Part shown: positions 1 to 7,010 of the stretch, one piece after another
How the letters are laid out: each line of letters starts with the position of its first letter
How positions within the stretch are numbered: position 1 is the stretch's first letter
Assembly (NCBI GenBank): GCA_902464175.1
Contig: CABQHZ010000032.1
Coordinates: 1 to 17,823, forward strand
From: an uncultured Collinsella sp.
Lineage (GTDB): Bacteria; Actinomycetota; Coriobacteriia; Coriobacteriales; Coriobacteriaceae
DNA length: 17,823 nt
Reading direction: 5' to 3'
The notes under the pieces: model-generated
What the model saw: the letters and a program-made list of their open reading frames with translations, nothing else
The model's database searches: none
Told to the model about the DNA's origin: nothing
Translations under genes and position numbers: made by a program

Positions 1-260
1 TGCAGATTCTCAAGGCCCGTCTGTACGAGATCGAGCTCGAGAAGCGCGCCGAGGCACTCGACGAGATTCGCGGGCCAAAGACCACGATCGGTTTTGGTAA
101 CCAGATTCGCAGCTACGTGCTCTACCCGTATCAGATGGTCAAGGACCTGCGTACGGGCGTGGAGACCAGCAACGTCGAGGCAGTTCTTGACGACGGCGAC
201 CTGGATCCGTTTGTGATTGGCTATCACCGTTGGGCTACCGGCGAGGCCGATGCGGAGTAG
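1..260 (+). CDS. prfB: Peptide chain release factor 2 (RF2), C-terminal part
   Basis: This is the 3' end of the class I release factor that reads UGA and UAA stop codons on the ribosome. The first full codon is at position 3 and the stop is TAG at 258-260, so 85 residues are visible. The stretch GNQIRSYVLYPYQMVKDLRT followed by ETSNVEAVLDDGDLDPF is the typical C-terminal tail of RF2, just after the GGQ-containing catalytic domain that lies outside the window. The tail ends in a short acidic extension after YHRW. No U-rich terminator follows directly; a palindromic repeat begins about 35 bases downstream. In many Actinomycetota the next gene is ftsE, but here ftsE appears only at 16680. The family assignment is secure. 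Confidence 0.95.
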   Translation, partial: QILKARLYEIELEKRAEALDEIRGPKTTIGFGNQIRSYVLYPYQMVKDLRTGVETSNVEAVLDDGDLDPFVIGYHRWATGEADAE

Positions 261-295
261 GGTCCGCACGGATAGCCTCACAGAAAGTTCCCCGT

Positions 296-361
296 GCTGT
301 TTTCCTGTGTTTGACCCCTGTTGAGAGGGTGATTATGCAGGAAAACACCCTGTTTTGATGA
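296..361. repeat. Dispersed palindromic repeat, copy 1
   Basis: The arms TGTTTTCCTG (298-307) and CAGGAAAACA (338-347) are perfect inverted repeats, and a small inner dyad CCCT/AGGG lies between them. A 26-base stretch (322-347) is identical to 5892-5917 in copy 2. Similarity runs more weakly to about 361. Spurious short reading frames on the minus strand of both copies share the peptide FSCIITLS, which comes from the repeat and not from a gene. It is probably a REP-like or MITE-like element, or a stable RNA hairpin. It has no U-tract, so it is not a classical terminator. Confidence 0.8.
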
Positions 362-384
362 AGCGCCGTCTGAGAAGGAGTCAC

Positions 385-471
385 ATGACGTATTTCTTTA
401 TCGCCCGTGCTCCCCAAATCGGCCCCCATTTACCGCTCGCAGACAAAAATCGACCGTTTGCCGCTAATTAG
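385..471 (+). CDS. Possible small ORF of 28 codons
   Basis: An ATG at 385 is preceded by AAGGAG (375-380) with 4 bases of spacing. It opens a frame beginning MTYFFIARAP and ending RPFAAN before TAG (469-471). It lies between the palindromic repeat and the promoter of the antiterminator gene. I recognise no family. The good ribosome-binding site is the only positive sign, and a chance frame of this length is common. It could equally be part of an unannotated repeat. Confidence 0.2.
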   Translation: MTYFFIARAPQIGPHLPLADKNRPFAAN

Positions 472-483
472 ATCCACTGTCTT

Positions 484-511
484 TTGCAAGTGACTTCTCA
501 TCTGCTAGTCT
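484..511 (+). promoter_or_regulatory. Probable promoter of the bgl-type operon
   Basis: A -35 box TTGCAA (484-489) and a -10-like box TAGTCT (506-511) are separated by 16 bases. The predicted start near 518 falls just ahead of the RNA antiterminator site at 523. This is the expected order for a transcript controlled by antitermination. The -10 box is a weak match. Confidence 0.5.
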
Positions 512-522
512 TTACCGCAGCT

Positions 523-555
523 GCAAGGTTGTTACTCGTCCGAGGCTTCACTTGC
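523..555 (+). promoter_or_regulatory. RNA antiterminator (RAT) site 1, upstream of bglG
   Basis: The segment has the RAT pattern of the BglG/LicT family: GGTTGTTACTC on the 5' side, GAGGCTTCACTT on the 3' side, and a short GTCC loop. GCAAG (523-527) can pair with CTTGC (551-555) and CTC with GAG. E. coli bgl RAT contains the same TTGTTACT core. The 3' half overlaps the 5' arm of the terminator that follows, so the two folds exclude each other. Binding of the active regulator should stabilise the RAT fold and allow read-through. Confidence 0.75.
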
Positions 556-591
556 CAGAGTTTCCGCTTTGGCTTGGGTCTCGGTTTTTTT
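540..591 (+). terminator. Leader terminator overlapping RAT 1
   Basis: The outer stem is CCGAGGC (540-546) with GTCTCGG (578-584), including one G-U pair. The inner stem is GCCAGAG (554-560) with CTTTGGC (567-573). Seven T follow at 585-591. The 5' arm shares bases 540-555 with the RAT site, so this is a conditional terminator in front of bglG. Confidence 0.8.
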
Positions 592-647
592 ATGCCTCGA
601 TTCTGCCATGCGGGGAAATCGACGATGAGTGACAAGGAAGGGCAGCT

Positions 648-1487
648 GTGAAGGTCATTAAGAACATCAACAACAACGTGTCCCTGTGCTTGGATAGCAC
701 GGGCACCGAGGTTGTGGCCTTCGGAAAGGGCATCGGCTTCAAGCGGCCGCCCTATGAGATCAGCCTGTCCGAGATCGACAAGACCTTCTACGGTGTAAGC
801 GAAGCATACGCCCAGATGGTGCAGGATATTCCTGTTGAGGTCCTCAACGCTGCCGACCGCATTGTCGACTACGCAAAAAAGACGCTTCCGGTAACGCTGA
901 GTCCGAATATCGTTTTTACCCTCGCAGATCACATCAACTTCGCCATCCAGCGCGCTATTCAGCAGATGAGCTTTAATTTGCCCATTACGCAGGATTTGCA
1001 GCATCTGTTCGGGCGTGAGGTCCAGGTCGGGCGCTATGCCGTCGAGCTTATTCGAGCTGATCTTCACATTACTCTTCCTGAAGAGGAGTCGTTTTACATC
1101 GCGCTGCATATTATCGGGGCCGAGGCCCGCGAGGCCGGAGCACGCGCCGAGTCGAACGAGCAGCATATCGAGCGCGTCGTGACGCTTATCGAGCGCGACC
1201 TTGCCGTTTCCATCGATCGCGATGAATTTAGCTACGCGCGATTCGTTTCGCATATGCACTACCTCATCAAGCGCTGCCAGGATTCTGAAGATGCGGTCCA
1301 GGAAAACGAGGGGCTCTACGAGTCCCTCCGAGCGCTTTATCCCGATGCCGCGCGTAGCGCGACCCATGTCGGCACCTATCTTGAACAGGCCTTGGGTATT
1401 AATCTCTCCGATGAGGAGCTCGCCTATCTCATCATGCATATCGTACGTCTCTGTAAGGGGAAGGGGTCCGGTACAGGCACGTTGTGA
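648..1487 (+). CDS. bglG: BglG/LicT-family transcription antiterminator
   Basis: This is a cytosolic RNA-binding regulator (279 aa) that lets RNA polymerase pass leader terminators when its PTS substrate is present. Residues 1-55 (MKVIKNINNNVSLCLD onward) form the CAT RNA-binding domain. Two PRD domains follow, at about 65-170 and 172-277. The likely phosphorylation histidines are visible: H95 in ADHINFAI and H154 in ALHIIGAE (PRD1), H202/H204 in SHMHYLIKR and H264 in IMHIVRL (PRD2). The start is GTG, chosen because AGGAAGGG at 635-642 gives 5-base spacing and the CAT domain begins exactly there. It is autoregulated through RAT 1 and controls the next gene through RAT 2. In the family, the cognate EIIB phosphorylates PRD1 to inactivate the protein and HPr phosphorylates PRD2 to activate it. 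The length is normal. Confidence 0.95.
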   Translation: MKVIKNINNNVSLCLDSTGTEVVAFGKGIGFKRPPYEISLSEIDKTFYGVSEAYAQMVQDIPVEVLNAADRIVDYAKKTLPVTLSPNIVFTLADHINFAIQRAIQQMSFNLPITQDLQHLFGREVQVGRYAVELIRADLHITLPEEESFYIALHIIGAEAREAGARAESNEQHIERVVTLIERDLAVSIDRDEFSYARFVSHMHYLIKRCQDSEDAVQENEGLYESLRALYPDAARSATHVGTYLEQALGINLSDEELAYLIMHIVRLCKGKGSGTGTL

Positions 1488-1535
1488 TGCCCGCAGTGGC
1501 TGCGCCTCGGCGCTCGTTGAAATCATATATCCCAT

Positions 1536-1568
1536 GAGGATTGTGACCGGTAATGCGGGCTTTACCTC
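1536..1568 (+). promoter_or_regulatory. RNA antiterminator (RAT) site 2, upstream of the EIIBC gene
   Basis: The 5' half GAGGATTGTGACCGG, a TAAT loop and the 3' half GCGGGCTTTACCTC match the RAT layout. GAGG (1536-1539) pairs with CCTC (1565-1568). The 3' motif GGCTTTACCT resembles GGCTTCACTT in RAT 1, so one protein probably reads both. CCTC is also the start of the terminator arm that follows. Confidence 0.8.
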
Positions 1569-1612
1569 CAGGACGCAACGAAGATTCGCTGCAGTCTGGA
1601 GGTTTCTTTTTT
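1565..1612 (+). terminator. Conditional terminator overlapping RAT 2
   Basis: CCTCCAG (1565-1571) pairs with CTGGAGG (1596-1602). Inner pairs GCA/TGC and CGAA/TTCG extend the stem. The run TTTCTTTTTT (1603-1612) follows. It lies between bglG and the permease gene, as the second terminator does in E. coli bgl. Confidence 0.85.
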
Positions 1613-1689
1613 AGGAAGCATCGCGGTAGTGCACGCCGTGTGGCTTTACGAGATATTGAAATGGAAGTTGGATTCGTTTGGAGGATTCC

Positions 1690-3120
1690 ATGGCACGAAA
1701 GAACAACAAGTTCGCCGCGCTTTCCCACGATATCGTGGGCCTTATGGGCGGTAAGGATAACATCACGTGGTTTTCGCATTGCGTGACTCGCCTTCGCTTC
1801 ACTGTCAAAGATCGAGGTCTTGTCGAGAAGGGCAAGATCGAGGCGATCTCGGGCGTTATGGGCTCGCAGTGGTCGGGTGAGCAGTATCAGGTGATCATCG
1901 GACCGGATGTTGCCGATGCCTATGCGGCGATTTGCGAAGAGAACGCCATGGAGGCTGCCGACGCCGTTGAGGAAAACCTTGATGGAGACATAGCGCACTC
2001 AAAGAAGCGTTTTTCGCTCAACGCGGTGATCGACGGTATTTCCGGCTGCATCACGCCTCTTATTCCCCTGCTTATGGGTTCGGGTATGATCAAGGTCGTT
2101 CTTGCGTTGGCGGCTCAGTTCGGTTTGCCTGTGACGGATCCCACGTATGTGACCTTGAATTTCGTTTCGGACGCCGCCTTTTATTTCCTGCCCATCGCTA
2201 TTGGTGTGACGGGCGCCAAGAAGTTCGGGGCAAACGTCGGCATGGGCATCATCCTGGGCGGCATGCTCGTGCACCCCACCTTCGTGCAGATGGTTGCCGA
2301 CGGTGCTCCGGGTTCGGTTTACGGCATTCCCATCACGGGGTTCAAGTACGCGAGTACCGTTATCCCTATGATTATTACAATGTTTGTTTGCGGGTATGTC
2401 GAGCGCTTTATGGCGAAGATCTCCCCTGCGCCCATTCGCGGCATGCTTGAGCCGATGCTCACCCTGCTCGTGATGGCCCCGATCACGCTGTGCGTCATCG
2501 GTCCGCTCGGCGGCTTCCTCGGCAACTACATGGCCGACTTCATCATGTGGGTCTACAACACCATCGGATTCCTCGCTATCGGTATTCTCTGCTGCTTGCA
2601 CCCGCTCTTGGTCATGACGGGTATGCACACCGCCCTCATCCCCTTTGTCACCCAGTCCTTCGCAACCATGGGCTTCGATCCTATCTTCGGCGCGCAGCAG
2701 CTCGTTTCCAATATGAATGAGGGCATTGCCTCGCTCGTCGTGAGCCTGAAGTCCAAGTTTGATCCCGAGCTTCGTTCGAACGCCATGGGCGCCGCAATTA
2801 CCGCGCTCGTGGGCGGCGTCACCGAGCCTGCACTGTACGGCGTGAACCTCAAGCTCAAGACCCCGCTTATGGCGGTTATGATCGGCAATCTTTGCGGAGG
2901 CCTGTATTGCGGCCTTATGGGTATCCTTCGCTATTCCTATGGTGGCTCGAACCTGCTCGGTCTGGCGGTCTTTATCGGCGACAAGCCCAACAATCTTCTC
3001 AACATGTGTATCGCCGTGGTAATCGGCGCGGTCGTGACCTTTATCTCCGCTTGGCTGCTGTATAAGCCTGAGCAGAAGGTGGCTGACTCGGTGGCCGACG
3101 CCTCGACCGTAGTCGAGTAA
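1690..3120 (+). CDS. PTS beta-glucoside-type EIIBC permease
   Basis: This membrane permease (476 aa) imports and phosphorylates a sugar using phosphate relayed from HPr and an EIIA. Residues 1-75 are the EIIB domain, with the phospho-accepting C31 in FSHCVTRLRF. The EIIC domain follows, about ten hydrophobic segments from about residue 105, with GMHTALIP around H313 and the sugar-site motif TEPALYG around E379. E. coli BglF is about 625 aa in the order B-C-A; this protein stops after EIIC, so EIIA must come from another gene. The ATG at 1690 was chosen over a TTG at 1678 because GGAGGA at 1680-1685 gives 4-base spacing and the TTG has no SD. RAT 2 and its terminator control it. The gap to the GH1 gene is 14 bases. 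The neighbouring GH1 enzyme and BglG regulator point to beta-glucosides, but the exact sugar cannot be read from the sequence. Confidence 0.93.
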   Translation: MARKNNKFAALSHDIVGLMGGKDNITWFSHCVTRLRFTVKDRGLVEKGKIEAISGVMGSQWSGEQYQVIIGPDVADAYAAICEENAMEAADAVEENLDGDIAHSKKRFSLNAVIDGISGCITPLIPLLMGSGMIKVVLALAAQFGLPVTDPTYVTLNFVSDAAFYFLPIAIGVTGAKKFGANVGMGIILGGMLVHPTFVQMVADGAPGSVYGIPITGFKYASTVIPMIITMFVCGYVERFMAKISPAPIRGMLEPMLTLLVMAPITLCVIGPLGGFLGNYMADFIMWVYNTIGFLAIGILCCLHPLLVMTGMHTALIPFVTQSFATMGFDPIFGAQQLVSNMNEGIASLVVSLKSKFDPELRSNAMGAAITALVGGVTEPALYGVNLKLKTPLMAVMIGNLCGGLYCGLMGILRYSYGGSNLLGLAVFIGDKPNNLLNMCIAVVIGAVVTFISAWLLYKPEQKVADSVADASTVVE

Positions 3121-3134
3121 CGGGGATGACGAAC

Positions 3135-4604
3135 ATGACGAACATCAATGCGTTTCCCGAAGGGTTCCTGTGGGGTTCCGCGGTGGCGGCAAACCAATGC
3201 GAGGGCGCTTGGGATGTGGACGGCAAGGTACCGAGCATCGCAGACTGCCTGACGCGCGGTAGCATCGACGAATCGCGCCGCATCCTGCTCGATATGCCAG
3301 AAGGGGAGGATTACCCCTCGCATCGCGCGGTGGATTTCTACCACCGCTACGAGGAGGATATCGAGCTGATGGCCGAGATGGGGCTTAAAGCCTTTCGCAT
3401 GTCCATCAATTGCACGCGCATCCTTCCGGATTTGAATGCGGCTCCGATCGAGGAGGGCCTGGCATACTACGAACGTGTATTTCGCTCCCTGCGCGAGCAC
3501 GGCATCGAGCCCGTTGTGACGCTTTGTCATAATGACCAGCCTCTCGCCTTTACAAAGGAGTTCAACGGCTGGGCAGATCGACGCATGATTGAATACTTTA
3601 CGCAGTTCTGCGAGATTGTATTCACACGCTATAGCGGGCTCGTGACCTACTGGCTCATGTTCAACGAGCTCAATATCATGACGCGTCGCACGGGCAACTG
3701 GCATCATGCGGGCATTATCCACGAAGGTACGACTTGCTTTGCTGATCAAGTTGACGATCCGGTGCAGCGTTACCAGGCCCTGCATCACTTGTTTGTGGCG
3801 AGTGCCCGCGCCGTGCAGATCGGTCGCAAAATCGATGACCGATATCGCTTCGGAACGATGATTACCGCGTCAATCTACTACCCGTTCACATGCGACCCTG
3901 AGGACGTGATGTATGCGCACCAGCGCACGCAGCTCGAGAATCACTTCGTTACGGACGTGCAGGTAAAGGGCATGTATCCGTACTATATGAAGCGCGTCTT
4001 CAAGGAGTTGGGGGTCGACCTCGTCATAGAGGAGGGGGATCTGGAGCAGATTCACGACGGCCACGTGGACTTCATCAGCTTCTCTTACTATGGGACGACC
4101 GCGCTTACCACGCACGATGCGGGGGAACAGTCGCTGGGCAATATGACGTCGGGTGTGCGCAATCCGTACCTGCCTGTTACCCAGTGGGGTTGGGGCATCG
4201 ACGCCATGGGTCTGCGCTATACGCTCGGATGCCTGTACGATCGCTACCAGGTGCCCCTGCTTATCGTGGAGAACGGCATCGGTGCGGTGGACGAGCTTGT
4301 TCCCGACGGCAAGGGATCGTATACGGTGCATGACGACTATCGTATCGACTACCTGCGTCGTCATATCGAGCAGATGGCTTTGGCACTTGAGGACGGCGTC
4401 GACCTCATCGGCTATACGACGTGGACGGCTATGGACATCGTGAGCCTAGGCACCGGTGAGTTCAAGAAGCGCTATGGTTTCATCTATGTCGATTGCGACG
4501 AGCGGGGTAACGGTACGCTGGACCGTTATCGCAAGGACTCGTTCCATTGGTATAGACGTGTAATTGAAAGTAACGGCACCGACCTTGGTGATGCCGATGT
4601 CTAG
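3135..4604 (+). CDS. bglA: 6-phospho-beta-glucosidase, GH1 family
   Basis: This cytosolic glycosidase (489 aa) splits the phosphorylated beta-glucoside delivered by the PTS into glucose 6-phosphate and an aglycone. The N-terminal FPEGFLWGSAVAANQCEG is typical of the 6-phospho branch of GH1. The acid/base glutamate is E178 in WLMFNELN and the nucleophile is E379 in LLIVENG. The phosphate-binding signature is VSLGTGEFKKRYGFIYVD (S437, K444/K445, Y447). Two departures are visible: the usual tryptophan in SIxWxRI is cysteine (SINCTRI), and the usual HFEMP-like loop reads HNDQP at 132-136. ATG 3135 is preferred because GGGGAT lies 7 bases upstream; an in-frame ATG at 3126 has no SD. Length is normal. 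The last bases overlap the start of the MFS gene, which suggests translational coupling. Confidence 0.93.
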   Translation: MTNINAFPEGFLWGSAVAANQCEGAWDVDGKVPSIADCLTRGSIDESRRILLDMPEGEDYPSHRAVDFYHRYEEDIELMAEMGLKAFRMSINCTRILPDLNAAPIEEGLAYYERVFRSLREHGIEPVVTLCHNDQPLAFTKEFNGWADRRMIEYFTQFCEIVFTRYSGLVTYWLMFNELNIMTRRTGNWHHAGIIHEGTTCFADQVDDPVQRYQALHHLFVASARAVQIGRKIDDRYRFGTMITASIYYPFTCDPEDVMYAHQRTQLENHFVTDVQVKGMYPYYMKRVFKELGVDLVIEEGDLEQIHDGHVDFISFSYYGTTALTTHDAGEQSLGNMTSGVRNPYLPVTQWGWGIDAMGLRYTLGCLYDRYQVPLLIVENGIGAVDELVPDGKGSYTVHDDYRIDYLRRHIEQMALALEDGVDLIGYTTWTAMDIVSLGTGEFKKRYGFIYVDCDERGNGTLDRYRKDSFHWYRRVIESNGTDLGDADV

Positions 4605-5814
4605 CGCCGCGGCGCACGGACATGAGGCGGCGGGACGTTCCCGCCGCCTCGGCATGTTGGTGCGATGCTGTATTTGCTTTGGCTGCTCGGTCGGCTTGGT
4701 CAACGACTGCCTGGGCATCTTCACTACCTCGATTGTTGCCGACTTATCGATTGGCGTCGGTGAATTCTCGATCGTGATGACGTTGGCGAATATCGCGACG
4801 GCCTTCACGACGCTGTTTGTTTCGCGTCTACTCGGTCGGGTGCCCATCAATGTTGTTATGGGAGCGGGCTCGGCCCTCGTCGCAGCTTCATTTGCGATCA
4901 TGGGCTCATTGACGAGCATCTACCAGTACTATGTCGCTGCGGCGGTGATGGGCGTTGGCATTTCGTGCTTTTCGACCCTGCCTGTCACCTATGTGCTGCA
5001 AACCTGGTTCGGAGCGCGCAACGGCGTGGTCACGGGTATCGCCATGGGATGCAGCGGAGTGATTGGGGCGGTTGCTAACCCGGTTTGCAGTATGTTGATC
5101 GAAAGCGTGGGGTTTCGTTCGGGCTTTAGGGTCATTGGGCTTATCTTCGCGTTGTTGGCGTTTCCTGCCGCTGTGACGATGCGCACGGGTGACGAGCGTT
5201 TTGTGAAAGGGAGTGGCAAGGAGCCGGGCTCCGCCTCCAATACGTCGGGTTTCCACGTGACGGTTCCGCTGATTGCTCTGGCGTGCTGCTTTACGTTGAT
5301 GGGGTGCCTGGGCTCGCACCTTTCTGTTTTTGGTCAGGATATGGGCTATTCGCTTGGCTTTGCGTCGTTGATGGTCTCTGCGGTCATGATTGCCAACGTG
5401 GTGTTCAAGACGGTGCTTGGCGCCCTTGCCGATCGGATCGGGGCGATTCGCGCCACGGTAGCGTGCATCGTTATCTGCATGGCGGGATACGGGTTGTTGA
5501 CGATCGCGGGGGTTGCTGAGCCGATTGCTCTGCTTGCCGCCCTGCTTTTTGGTGCATCTTCTTCGCTGCACACGGTCGGGATCGCTCTCATTGCACAGCG
5601 CGTGTCTAAGGAACGCTATGCAGAGGTGTTCTCAAAGGTCACTATGTCGGTGTCGATGTCGTATGCGTTGTTTATCTCGCTTGCTGGATTTGTGCGCGAT
5701 GCGACGGGCGGCTACGATGTCATGCTCCTGTTGGGCATGGGCGCGGGCATATGTGCGCTGCTAATATGCGCGAGCTTCGAGAGGCGTTTGCGTCTCATGG
5801 CGAAGCAGGATTGA
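4597..5814 (+). CDS. MFS transporter, 12 transmembrane segments
   Basis: This is an integral membrane transporter of the major facilitator superfamily (405 aa). Twelve hydrophobic segments can be traced, with a loop at about residues 183-215 between the two halves. The motif QTWFGARNGVVTGIAMGCSG (from residue 136) resembles the OFA/monocarboxylate-like MFS branch; that sub-family placement is tentative. The start lies inside the end of the GH1 gene. ATG 4597 is favoured because GGTGA (4587-4591) precedes it by 5 bases; ATG 4591 is also possible. Being last in the bgl-type operon, it might export an aglycone or a fermentation acid, or import an unphosphorylated glycoside. None of these is shown by the sequence. 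A small hairpin follows the stop. Confidence 0.85.
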   Translation: MSSAAAHGHEAAGRSRRLGMLVRCCICFGCSVGLVNDCLGIFTTSIVADLSIGVGEFSIVMTLANIATAFTTLFVSRLLGRVPINVVMGAGSALVAASFAIMGSLTSIYQYYVAAAVMGVGISCFSTLPVTYVLQTWFGARNGVVTGIAMGCSGVIGAVANPVCSMLIESVGFRSGFRVIGLIFALLAFPAAVTMRTGDERFVKGSGKEPGSASNTSGFHVTVPLIALACCFTLMGCLGSHLSVFGQDMGYSLGFASLMVSAVMIANVVFKTVLGALADRIGAIRATVACIVICMAGYGLLTIAGVAEPIALLAALLFGASSSLHTVGIALIAQRVSKERYAEVFSKVTMSVSMSYALFISLAGFVRDATGGYDVMLLLGMGAGICALLICASFERRLRLMAKQD

Positions 5815-5839
5815 ACACGTCGTTTCATGACGTGAACAA
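5811..5839 (+). terminator. Hairpin after the MFS gene, weak terminator candidate
   Basis: CACGTC (5816-5821) pairs with GACGTG (5829-5834) around a 7-base loop, with TTG/CAA outside an internal AA/AA loop. No T-run follows, so it may protect the mRNA end rather than terminate. Confidence 0.3.
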
Positions 5840-5864
5840 GTATGGGCATCTTGTTTGATCGGGG

Positions 5865-5931
5865 GCTGTTTTCCTGCATTTGGCCCCCTGCTGAGAGGGT
5901 GATTATGCAGGAAAACAGCCCACTTTGCTGA
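5865..5931. repeat. Dispersed palindromic repeat, copy 2
   Basis: Fifteen-base perfect arms GCTGTTTTCCTGCAT (5865-5879) and ATGCAGGAAAACAGC (5905-5919) enclose an inner CCCT/AGGG dyad (5886-5889 and 5896-5899). It has the same orientation as copy 1 and shares 26 identical bases with it (5892-5917 here, 322-347 there). The two copies bracket the bgl-type operon. Confidence 0.85.
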
Positions 5932-6022
5932 GGATGGGGCGTGGCGCTGGATGCGCCGCGCTGTTGATACGGTAACTGGCTTGCCGTGTAACGGTGCGGG
6001 TAAACGTTTTGCGGCAGCGATG

Positions 6023-6169
6023 CTATAGCAGTGAGATCAGCTCGTCGACGTCTTCGTCGCGCATGGCCCGGAAAGTGCCCAAGGCCGCTGAGTACGAGGC
6101 TACTGTCAGGCAAATCTTCCGCGCCGAGCCGCTCGCGCCCGCGGCGAAATTCACCCTGCCGTTGTAGCG
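6023..6169 (-). pseudogene. Possible gene remnant, C-terminal fragment of unknown protein
   Basis: Read on the minus strand, the last 48 codons before TAG (6023-6025) encode a peptide from RYNGRVNF through CLTVASYSAALG to VDELISLL. Third positions are mostly G or C and the acidic end MRDEDVDELI looks protein-like. Upstream (above about 6170) the frame continues but the composition becomes AT-rich with irregular codons, as if the front of the gene were lost. I do not recognise the family. It may be chance. Confidence 0.2.
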
Positions 6170-6412
6170 CCTGACGAGTGCTGCTAAAAAGTTTCTTGTG
6201 CACTTTCGCCACTTATGCGCTGTCGTTTCAAAGCTATTGAGAAAAAATGCCGGAAACGGCAAGACATCTAAATAGAAGTACCGGTCCAGCAGCGGGAGGA
6301 TTGATGGAAATACGGCGCAACCTCGGATTGTAATAAATCGCGAGTGCAAAGTGTTCGCTGGCCTTCAGCCCCCTTCTTGTGGAGTTTCTCAGACCTACAG
6401 ATCACGCTGCGG

Positions 6413-6469
6413 TAGAATCCCTCGTGGTTGAGCAGCAAGCGCGTAAGTCCAGGCCGGGCTTACGCGCTT
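6413..6469 (+). promoter_or_regulatory. TAGAAT box and leader hairpin upstream of the DUF2798 gene
   Basis: A -10-like TAGAAT (6413-6418) has no clear -35 box. It is followed by an 11-bp perfect stem, AAGCGCGTAAG (6437-6447) with CTTACGCGCTT (6459-6469), and then CTCGCTTTT. The arrangement (CGG-TAGAAT, about 20 bases, strong stem, SD, ATG) is repeated in front of the YitT-family gene near 13291. The stem may be an attenuator or a small RNA 3' end. Confidence 0.45.
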
Positions 6470-6504
6470 CTCGCTTTTGGCCCGACCTCTTCAGGAGGGT
6501 CAAG

Positions 6505-6972
6505 ATGATCAACAAAATCCAGCAAGAAAAGTTCACTATCGTTATGTGCGCACTGATGGTCGCCGGCATGTCCGTGTACAACGCCGCCGTTTTGGCAGGC
6601 GGGCTGTCGCCGCAGAGCCTCATGAGCGCCATTTCCGGCTTCGTTCCGGGCTTCCTGGTGGCGCTGGTGGGCGACGTGTTCTACGCCGGCCCGCTTTCCA
6701 ACCGCGTGCTCGGTATGCGCGAGTGGCGCAGCCGTATCATCATGAAATCCGTCTTTATGGTGTGTCTGATGGTGCCTTATATGAGCTGCTACGGCGCCGC
6801 GATGTCCATGATGCATGGTGCGCCCGTTGCTGCCTTCCCGCAACTTTGGGCAAAAAACGTTCTGCGCAACGTCGTGATGGCCATGCCCCTGCAGCTGCTG
6901 GTTGTGGGCCCCACGGTGCGTTATCTCTTCTCGTCTGGCATCATCAGCGTGCCGTCCCGCGTGCAGGGATAA
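6505..6972 (+). CDS. DUF2798-like four-helix membrane protein
   Basis: A small inner-membrane protein (155 aa) of unknown function. Four hydrophobic segments lie at about residues 11-31, 44-62, 80-102 and 120-140. The halves look alike, each ending in a G-P-L/T-V-like turn (GDVFYAGPLSNRV and LLVVGPTVRYLF), which is the pattern of two DUF2798 repeats. ATG 6505 was chosen because AGGAGGG (6493-6499) gives 5-base spacing; a longer frame reaching back to 6379 crosses the leader hairpin and has no SD. The gap to the LysR gene is 38 bases, so the two may be cotranscribed. The family call comes from sequence feel and needs a profile search. Confidence 0.7.
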   Translation: MINKIQQEKFTIVMCALMVAGMSVYNAAVLAGGLSPQSLMSAISGFVPGFLVALVGDVFYAGPLSNRVLGMREWRSRIIMKSVFMVCLMVPYMSCYGAAMSMMHGAPVAAFPQLWAKNVLRNVVMAMPLQLLVVGPTVRYLFSSGIISVPSRVQG

Positions 6973-7010
6973 CACATGGTACCCTTGTCGTGAGCTTACG
7001 ACGGAGGTAC

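Larger units (their letters stand above)
5932..6504. other. Intergenic stretch without a convincing gene
   Basis: I see only small dyads here. They include GGCGC/GCGCC (5943-5957) and a GAAA-loop hairpin TGCCG/CGGCA (6248-6261). A 9-codon frame (MEIRRNLGL) at 6304-6333 follows GGGAGGA and is probably chance. The minus-strand segment 6023-6169 has coding-like codon use and is listed separately. The segment from about 6170 to 6345 is richer in A and T than the flanking genes. The last part, 6413-6504, is the leader of the DUF2798 gene. Confidence 0.5.

Noticed and set aside
235..429. Short minus-strand frame containing FSCIITLS, also seen at 5712-6212
   Set aside because: The shared peptide is a by-product of the dispersed palindromic repeat; the rest of each frame is unrelated.
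498..1535. Long open frame on the minus strand (345 codons)
   Set aside because: It is antisense to the bglG gene, whose domains and histidines are clear; the frame results from GC-rich codon structure and also covers the RAT site.
6477..7010. Frame that would fuse about 178 residues to the front of the LysR protein
   Set aside because: It is out of frame with the DUF2798 gene on the same strand, reads as Arg-rich nonsense, and the LysR SD and start are at 7003-7014.
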